From: Halictus rubicundus | Lineage: Eukaryota; Arthropoda; Insecta; Hymenoptera; Halictidae | Direction: 5' to 3' | Length of the DNA stretch: 64,000 nt | Assembly (NCBI RefSeq): GCF_050948215.1 | Contig: NC_135155.1 | Location: forward strand, 16,085,001-16,149,000 | Shown: one piece after another, positions 57,648-64,000 of the stretch | How positions within the stretch are numbered: position 1 is the stretch's first letter | How the letters are laid out: each line of letters starts with the position of its first letter | The notes under the pieces: generated by a model | Databases searched by the model: none | The model's input: only the letters and a program-made list of their open reading frames with translations | What the model was told of the DNA's origin: nothing | Translations under genes and position numbers: made by a program

Positions 57648-57835
57648 ATGGTCGGACACTCTTGGAAAAACTGTTTTAATATTCAACCGAACGATTTGAA
57701 CCTTTTTTTTTGGGGCAATTAGTTTACTACACGATGCGGAAAAAACATTTTTCCAAGAATCGGTCGGAACTGTGCAGGATATACCGAAAGTTGCATTTTA
57801 CAACTTTTCTGTGTAGGCATTTTTCACAAAATTTA
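57648..57835 (+). mobile_element. Diverged arm of a foldback element (F-like)
   Basis: TCGGACACTCTTGGAAAAAC, a T run, ATTAGTTTACTACACGATGC, GAATCGGTCGGAACTG and TTGCATTTTACAACTTTTCT follow the same order as one arm of F at 60978 and of the 201-bp array at 3714. The other arm is missing. Confidence 0.5.
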
Positions 57836-58108
57836 GAAGCACACGATTTAGAAGTCTCTTTCGGAATCGGATATTATATAATTGCGGCTCAATTTGAGCG
57901 CTCGTAAGGCGTCACTAAAAATTGCTGTATCGTTATTCAAAATAGTTTTTACATTACAGTATTTGTTTGTATTTAATGAATTACTAAACCTCTCGGTATT
58001 GTACAAGTGAATCGCGCCATTTTCGTATGTATAACATGAGAAATATATATAGATGGAAAATATTCGAGAATATTAATATTCGGAAGAAATGTTTCGTTTT
58101 AGAGTTAA

Positions 58109-58569
58109 CCCTTTGCGCTCGAAGCTGTTTTAACACTAGGTTTACGGAGCACCAAAAGTGAGTATTTTACATTACTTTATAGAAATAAAAAGAATGTGTC
58201 TATTCAAGTGTTTAGCCATTTCTAAAATAATATATACCCAAAGAAATAAATTTGTTGAGTAATTCCACGTAGATGGATCTTCACAATCTCAATAACCGTA
58301 AATTAAAAATATTAGAACCTGTCATTTTGACGGGTCCCGTAAATCTAGTGTTAACTACAAAATGAAACATTTTTTCCTGCCTAGAATATTTCCCTTCTAT
58401 ACATTTACATTCATGTGATACATACGAAAATGGTAGAATTTACTCGTGCGATATTGAAATGTTTAGTAATGTATGAAATACAAATAAATTTAATAATGTC
58501 AAAAATATTTTGAATAATGATACAGCAATTTTCAGTGGCGCCTTACAGTCGCCATTCGAGTGCTAAAGG
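58109..58569 (+). mobile_element. Family A MITE A2, inserted into A1
   Basis: TTAA at 58105-58108 and 58570-58573; ends CCCTTTGCGCTCGAAGC and ATTCGAGTGCTAAAGG. Its own internal TTAA carries B8. Without B8 it is about 240 bp. Confidence 0.9.
58134..58350 (+). mobile_element. Family B MITE B8, inserted into A2
   Basis: TTAA at 58130-58133 and 58351-58354; ends CACTAGGTTTACGGAGCACC and CCCGTAAATCTAGTG. 217 bp, full length. Confidence 0.9.
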
Positions 58570-58593
58570 TTAAAACAGCTTCGAGTGCCAATA

Positions 58594-59106
58594 CATATAC
58601 GAACGACAGTTTTTCTTTATTCATCTTTCAGTCCTTCCTCATATTTTCCAATGAAACTTCATCCTTCGTCAAAGAAACGAGTTGTTTTTTCACTGCGGGA
58701 CAGAAACAACTAAACGAACAACTTCCCCGTGTTCCTCGCACTCGAGGCGGAAATTGCAAATAAACGACACGATAGCAAGGATGAAGGATGCCATTTCCAA
58801 AGACGCAAGAACAACCCAGGGAAGCCGGGAACGACATGGTTAACGGATTTGACGATTAGCTTCGGACACGATGTGTTCCTGCTTTACAGCTCGTCGTGGG
58901 CGTTTACACCCGGTAGTTGTCAAACGGTTACCACTGGTTTCTTCTACGGTTGATTAAATTGCGTCGGACACTTGACCCCTGTTTCCCGAGTCCTGGTAAA
59001 AGTGTGCGATTAACGATCCTGGCCTAATCACCGGACGCCATCGACGAGATTTCACTTTCCCGGAAGGAGAACAATGCGTGCCCGATTGCTGGCGATCGAC
59101 TCGACT
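58594..59106. other. No gene recognised
   Basis: CpG-moderate sequence with a 74-codon frame without a domain, then the lead into the 260-bp array. Confidence 0.45.
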
Positions 59107-60388
59107 GACTGGCGATCTGCGATCGATCGAAACTGTTACACCTCTTTTGTACGAATGTTGAACAACTTACCTTTCGAAGCATTTCTGATCTAAATTAACT
59201 TTTGACACCTTGGTGTGGACGTTCAGGTTTGTTATTTCAGAGTTACAGTTTTAAACAGACATTTTAGGGGCGAATAGAAAAGTTGGAAATATTTTTGTAA
59301 TTTGTAGTATTTGAGGAATTGAATGCAGGGTAAATAGAGACAGCTAATTTTTACAAGAACATTATGGACTGGCGATTTGCGATCGATCGAAACTGTTACA
59401 CCTCTTTTGTACGAATGTTGAACAACTTACCTTTCGAAGCATTTCTGATCTAAATTAACTTTTTACACATTGGTGTGGACGTTCAGGTTTGTTATTTCAG
59501 AGTTACAGTTTTAAATACGCATTTTAGGGCGAATAGAGAAGTTGGAAATATTTTTGTAACTTGTAGTATTTGAGGAATTGAATGCAGGGTAAATAGAGAC
59601 AGCTAATTTTTACAAGAACATTATGGACTGGTGATTTGCGATCGATCGAAACTGTTACACCTCTTTTGTATGAATGTTGAACAACTTACCTTTCGAAGCA
59701 TTTCTGATCTAAATTAACTTTTGACACATTGGTGTGGAAGTTCAGGTTTGTTATTTCAGAGTTACAGTTTTAAACAGACATTTTAGGGGCGAATAGAAAA
59801 GTTGGAAATATTTTTATAATTTGTAGTATTTGAGGAATTGAATGCAGGGTAAATAGAGACAGCTAATTTTTACAAGAACATTATGGACTGGGTATCTGAG
59901 ATCGAACGAAACTGTTTTCTGAACGAATGTTGTTCATCGAACAACTTACCTTTCGAAGCATTTCTGATCTAAATTAACTTTTGACACCTTGGTGTGGACG
60001 TTCAGGTTTGTTATTTCAGAGTTACAGTTTTAAACAGACATTTTAGGGGCGAATAGAAAAGTTGGAAATATTTTTGTAACTTGTAGTATTAGAGGAATTG
60101 AATGCAGGGTAAATAGAGACAGCTAATTTTTACAAGAACATTATGGACTGGTGATTTGCGATCGATCGAAACTGTTACACCTTTTCTGTACGAATGTTGT
60201 TCATCGAACGACTTACCTTTCGAAGCATTTCTGATCTAAATTAACTTTTGACACCTTGGTGTGGACGTTCAGGTTTGTTATTTCAGAGTTACAGTTTTAA
60301 ACAGACATTTTAGGGGCGAATAGAAAAGTTGGAAATATTTTTGTAATTTGTAGTATTTGAGGAATTGAATGCAGAATAAATAGAGACT
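59107..60388 (+). repeat. 260-bp tandem repeat, five copies
   Basis: GACTGG(C/T)GAT starts at 59107, 59367, 59626, 59885 and 60146, with periods of 260, 259, 259 and 261. Conserved blocks include ACAACTTACCTTTCGAAGC, ATTTCTGATCTAAATTAAC, GTGTGGACGTTCAGGTTTG and TGAGGAATTGAATGCAG. The fourth copy differs most near its start. No long frame; satellite-like. Confidence 0.95.
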
Positions 60389-60977
60389 AGAGGTTTTAGC
60401 TGCAGCGAACAGGTACGGATTTAGAAATGTTTGATATTGAAGTATTTCTTTGGTCTACGGAATTAATTCGAATGTTAACACAGCGCAGAACTGTATCAAT
60501 CATGTTATAAACAGTCATTTATCAATGTTACAGACATTCGTTCTTCATATTAACATACGAGTCCGCGTTCCTTATCGAAGACTGCATCTACCCGCATCTC
60601 GTTTCACTTCTTCTGTTACTTTACGAACTTCGCGCTCTTTCTATCGCGATAAAATCGTACTTCGCACGACCGCGAATATTACTCGTTATCTTTCCATCGA
60701 GACTTAGTTGTATTTACATGTGAAAACTCGCGGGCCACGAACAGGGACGCATCACGGCGTTTAGCATGCCCTAGGCCAGCGCATCGAGCGAGTTTCTTGA
60801 AAATTTTAACTTCGGACATCCCTGACCGATTTTAAGCAATGTGCATTAATAAATTCTGGGTTTAAAATAACAACAGTGAATCTATTTAATCTATCTAAAA
60901 ATTTCATTATCATAATTTATTTATTTTATTATTTAAAATGACATTCACGCAATCCACACCGCATTCTTAACACTTTA
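60389..60977. other. No gene recognised
   Basis: Mixed composition; an 85-codon frame at 60450-60707 has no domain. Confidence 0.5.
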
Positions 60978-61614
60978 CAGTCAGTCCAATAAGTATCCGT
61001 AAATCGCATAACTTTGTCAATATTGGACTATACTACTTGAATTTTTTTTTTTGAGAAGTTAGAAGAATTGGATCACTACGTAAAGTGAAAAAAATTTTAT
61101 AGAAAAATTGGGATTGGTCGAAAGTGCAGAGAAAATACTAAAAGTTGTATTTTGCAACTTTTTTATGTGGACTTACATTGAGAATGTCGAAAGTGCGATT
61201 TGTAGATCTGTATGAATGATACATGTTCGAAGAATTTCATAAAAATCGGTGAACGTTGCAATGTGCTGCAGATGTTCCAAAATGATCCCATAAGGGCGAT
61301 ATTCCCTGAGAATTTAAGTTTTCATCGTTAAATGTTCGTAGCTCAGTGCAATGTTGACCGATTTCGATGAAACATTCAGAATACGTATAATCGATACAGA
61401 TGTACAAAACGTGCTTTCAAAATTCTTAATATAAGCCCGCATAAAAAAGTTGCAAAACACAACTTTTAGTACTTTCTCTGCAATTTCGACCAATTGCAAT
61501 TTTAATCAAACATTTTTACGTGGTGATCCAATTGTCCTTCTCCAAAAAATTCAAGTAGCATAGTCCAATATTGACAAAGTTATTTTTAAGAGCGGATACT
61601 TATTGGACTGACTG
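60978..61614. mobile_element. Foldback element F with arms of about 280 bp
   Basis: TA at 60976-60977 and 61615-61616; ends CAGTCAGTCCAATAAGTATC and GATACTTATTGGACTGACTG, perfectly inverted. Arms pair further through AACTTTGTCAATATTGGACT, GAGAAGTTAGAAGAATTGGA and AAAGTTGTATTTTGCAACTT in related forms. Almost the whole 637 bp can fold on itself. No transposase. Confidence 0.9.
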
Positions 61615-61616
61615 TA

Positions 61617-62355
61617 TCTATCAGAAGCCTACTGACAAAATTTTCAATAATTGTACCGAAGGGAAGCTGAAACATCTCTTGCATAGTAATGCTAAACGAA
61701 ATGATCAGACTTGTTGGTTTACGATTAAAGTTGTTGTTCAAGGATCAATTAAAAAGTCCCTGGCTATTGACCGCGCGAACTTTAAAAAATTATGAAACAG
61801 TTAAAAAAACCGTGAGGTGATGGAGAACCGGAAAATTGAGAAAGTCATCGACGGTGATTTTAGAATTTTGTCGAGATTTTCAGTATTGCATAAGTCGGCC
61901 CTGGCCGCAAGATATGCAGATACGGAGGATCTATAAAGCCGCGGGACACCTTGCGCGTATTACCGTTTCTTCGACTGTACGGGAGCAGTAAAAGAAGTCG
62001 GCACATGGTTGGTAATGGGACAACTTCTTCGAGGGGCCCAGGTATCCAGGTGTTACGGTATAATTTACAAGAAGGGAGTAATGTTACTTCCCGATACCCC
62101 CCGCTCGTTCCAGCGCCGACGTCCCCTCGGGGGCAGCAGCCGCGCAGGGGAGTTTATATTTACAGCGAATCAGGTTCGGCTCGTCTTACCGATCTTGAAC
62201 TCGTGCGTTAATCGTTGTTTCATGCAAATTACACGAAATCCGATTGCGGCATTTCAAAAAACGTCGAAGAAGAAGCGGAAACAGAAAGGGGGGAGAGGAC
62301 GTGGATCAACATTTATCGCGTAATTCAAACGCGCCCAACGTTTATACGATATTAA
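61617..62355. other. No gene recognised
   Basis: Short frames only. The part up to 61.8 kb is A+T-rich, then CpG-rich. No repeat family. Confidence 0.5.
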
Positions 62356-62496
62356 CCCTTTGCACTCTCGGCGCTATTTTCATTCGAAAACTAAATTTTT
62401 CTCTTCCGTCTTAGAATATTTTCATTTTATTCACAAAAAAAAAATTTTATTCCTGATCCGATTTCCACATATAACATTTCAATGTTTAGTAATCTG
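62356..62496 (+). mobile_element. Family A MITE fragment A8
   Basis: TTAA at 62352-62355, then CCCTTTGCACTCTCGGCGC and the A5-like inner sequence with CATTCGAAAACTAAATTTTT. It is interrupted at a TTAA (62497-62500) by a second family A copy. Confidence 0.85.
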
Positions 62497-62500
62497 TTAA

Positions 62501-62591
62501 CCCTTTGCACTCGAAGCTATTTTAACTCCAAAACGAAACATTTTTTCCGATCTAGAATATTTCCCTTCTATATATTTCTTGTCGTGTCATA
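62501..62591 (+). mobile_element. Family A MITE fragment A9, inserted in A8
   Basis: Starts CCCTTTGCACTCGAAGC directly after TTAA inside A8, runs through ATTTCCCTTCTATATATTTC and is cut at a TA by E2. The right part is missing. Confidence 0.85.
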
Positions 62592-62824
62592 CACTACCGG
62601 CCAAAAGTAATTGCCCACATATAAAAATCGCATAATTTTCTTAAAATTGAACCAAACGAGTTGAGATTTCTTGACACGTTAAATGACAAAGTTTACTAAG
62701 TAACGGGTAAACGAAATGTTGAAAAAATTGGTATTGGTCGGAATTGCGAAGAAAAAAGTTAAAGTAAAGTTTTTTCAACTTTTTTATCTGAGCCTGCAAT
62801 GAAACTTTATTCAATACGTTTTGT
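62592..62824 (+). mobile_element. Truncated foldback element E2, inserted in A9
   Basis: After TA: CACTACCGGCCAAAAGTAAT, then the E1 arm through GGTAAACGAAATGTTGA and TTCAATACGTTTTGT, where it stops. Only the left arm remains. Confidence 0.85.
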
Positions 62825-64000
62825 CGGTCAGAAAATGTCCTCTTGGCATTTTTCTCCTTTTCGTTAAAACAAATGTATTACTAAATGTGTTACCAAATAC
62901 AGTCTAATACCACACAATTCAACAATATGAAGCACTTACCGCTATTAGTTCTGCCGATATCAATCGAAATAAAGCACTGCGATTAAACGAATTTCGCACG
63001 CGTAGACGTTGTCATTGCGCGTTTCGTTTCTGTAAATGCGGAAAATTTCGAAGCATAGATGTTAAAAGCAAAGGTCGAGCAAAGTAAATAACCCGATTTT
63101 GACAACATCATTTGTCCTTTTCTTCTCCATACCCATGAAAATTTGTATATGTTGAAGTGCGTTTAAACGAATTTCGGTGACCTTATTGTGGGTCAAAAAT
63201 TAAATTAAACCCATCAATTATTTGATCTTTAGGATTCATTGTATGCAAGCGTACGAATACAGCAAAGATACAAACAGAGACAAATCCGTCTCCGTAGGAG
63301 ATTGTTAACAAGGAAATACGCAGCGAGATAAACAATCGGGGGGGGGGGGTGGGGGGTGTTAATCGTCGAGGTCTTTCAACGAGAGAGATGAAAAGCGTGA
63401 ATCATCTTTCTCTCTCCGGAACGAATTTCCCGCGGTTGTGTTGTATGCAGGACGCGTTCCACGACGAGCGAGGAAACCGCGTGAGAATGGTTCGACACGA
63501 GCCATTCGCTATAATAGTTCAACACTGTTTGTTTTACAACGCTTCCCCGTTACCGTGGCCCCGAGCACCGGCGCGAATGAACGGTTGCACGGTCATTAAG
63601 ACGCGGCGTCTAACCAGGAGTAATTGCGACGTCCAAGGGAATCGTAAAAACGTCGTGACACAACAGTTAGATTCTTCTGGCCAGATTTCCACGGGACGTG
63701 CTGCGGCTCGTCAAGGATATTTACGACTCGGAGCGGACCGAGGTCCGGGTTAAACAACTGGGTTTTATCATTTTACTGGCGCGCGATGCAAATTTCCCGC
63801 AAATTGAATGCACGCTGCGGGGCCTCGGATCAACGTCGACGACGTTCCGGCTAATTAATACAGCCGGAGAACCAGATGTAGTTTTACGCTAAATTTTCAC
63901 GGAACGGGGTCGGTGCTTTGTGCACCGTCCTGTACAACTGCCATAGTCGCACGCGTGTCGCGTGCTTCCTCCGAGATCTTATCGTAATTTCAAACCAGAT
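62825..64000. other. No gene recognised; homopolymer run and one weak exon candidate
   Basis: A G run with one T lies at 63339-63357. From 63349 a 134-codon frame lacks any domain. A possible small exon at 63685-63748 is discussed among the findings. Confidence 0.4.

Larger units (their letters stand above)
57890..58593 (-). mobile_element. Family A MITE A1 (outer copy of an A-in-A nest)
   Basis: Reverse family A from GAGCGCTCGTAAGGCG to TTTCGTTTTAGAG at 58104, then resuming at 58574 with AACAGCTTCGAGTGCC. A2 occupies the TTAA normally found inside A. The outer left end is damaged and lacks the CCCTTAGCA terminus. Confidence 0.85.

Noticed and set aside
1..64000. tRNA, rRNA or snRNA genes
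   Set aside because: I looked for tRNA T-loop and anticodon-arm patterns and for conserved rRNA blocks and saw none that I could support; a covariance-model scan would settle it.

Overview
The window looks like gene-poor nuclear DNA of an insect. A hymenopteran, and an ant or bee in particular, is my best guess, but that is inference from texture and not from a recognised host gene. The evidence is eukaryotic throughout: mariner, Tc1-like and pogo/Tigger-like DNA transposons, 5'-truncated non-LTR retrotransposon tails, many short terminal-inverted-repeat elements (MITEs), minisatellites, CpG-rich stretches alternating with A+T-rich ones, and no bacterial operon structure. No rRNA, tRNA or CRISPR array was seen, and no conserved host protein gene could be recognised with confidence.

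Layout. 1-363 is the 5' end of a pogo/Tigger-like transposon that runs off the left edge, including a psq-type DNA-binding domain. 1.5-2.2 kb holds a reverse-strand retrotransposon tail with RNase H. 3.7-4.3 kb is a 201-bp tandem triplication. 6.0-7.2 kb is a 1.16-kb element ending in ACAGTGGGC. 10.5-19.3 kb has MITE families A, B, C, J and K plus a 214-bp duplication. 23.5-25.3 kb has a forward-strand retrotransposon tail, an ACAGTGGGC foldback element and a mariner C-terminus. 28.9-30.2 kb is a full-length mariner whose third catalytic Asp is Tyr. 31.4-33.0 kb is a 19-copy minisatellite growing from the end of a family K MITE. 34.2-35.0 kb is an 801-bp deleted Tc1-like element. 38.8-40.7 kb is a segmental duplication with mariner fragments and a second family J copy. 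43.3-44.9 kb is a near-identical 487-bp tandem triplication. 45.4-49.6 kb is the best candidate for host gene structure: a promoter-like block, a possible 5' UTR exon with a GTGAGT donor, and an exon encoding a signal-peptide-like N-terminus. 49.6-63 kb is dense in tandem repeats (219 bp, 260 bp) and elements inserted into one another.

Family names used here are my own. A, B, I and J are flanked by TTAA (piggyBac-like or another TTAA-specific superfamily). C is a set of internally deleted mariners. E, F, G and H are TA-flanked Tc1/mariner-type foldback or long-TIR elements. K is a TA-flanked MITE.

The most informative structures are the nested insertions (G contains A contains H; A contains A contains B; B contains C; C contains B). 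They give a relative order of transposition and confirm target sites from the sequence alone. I found no convincing new functional system. The most promising leads are the candidate gene at 45.4-49.6 kb, whose splice donor lies inside a tandem repeat, and the minisatellite seeded by a transposon end.
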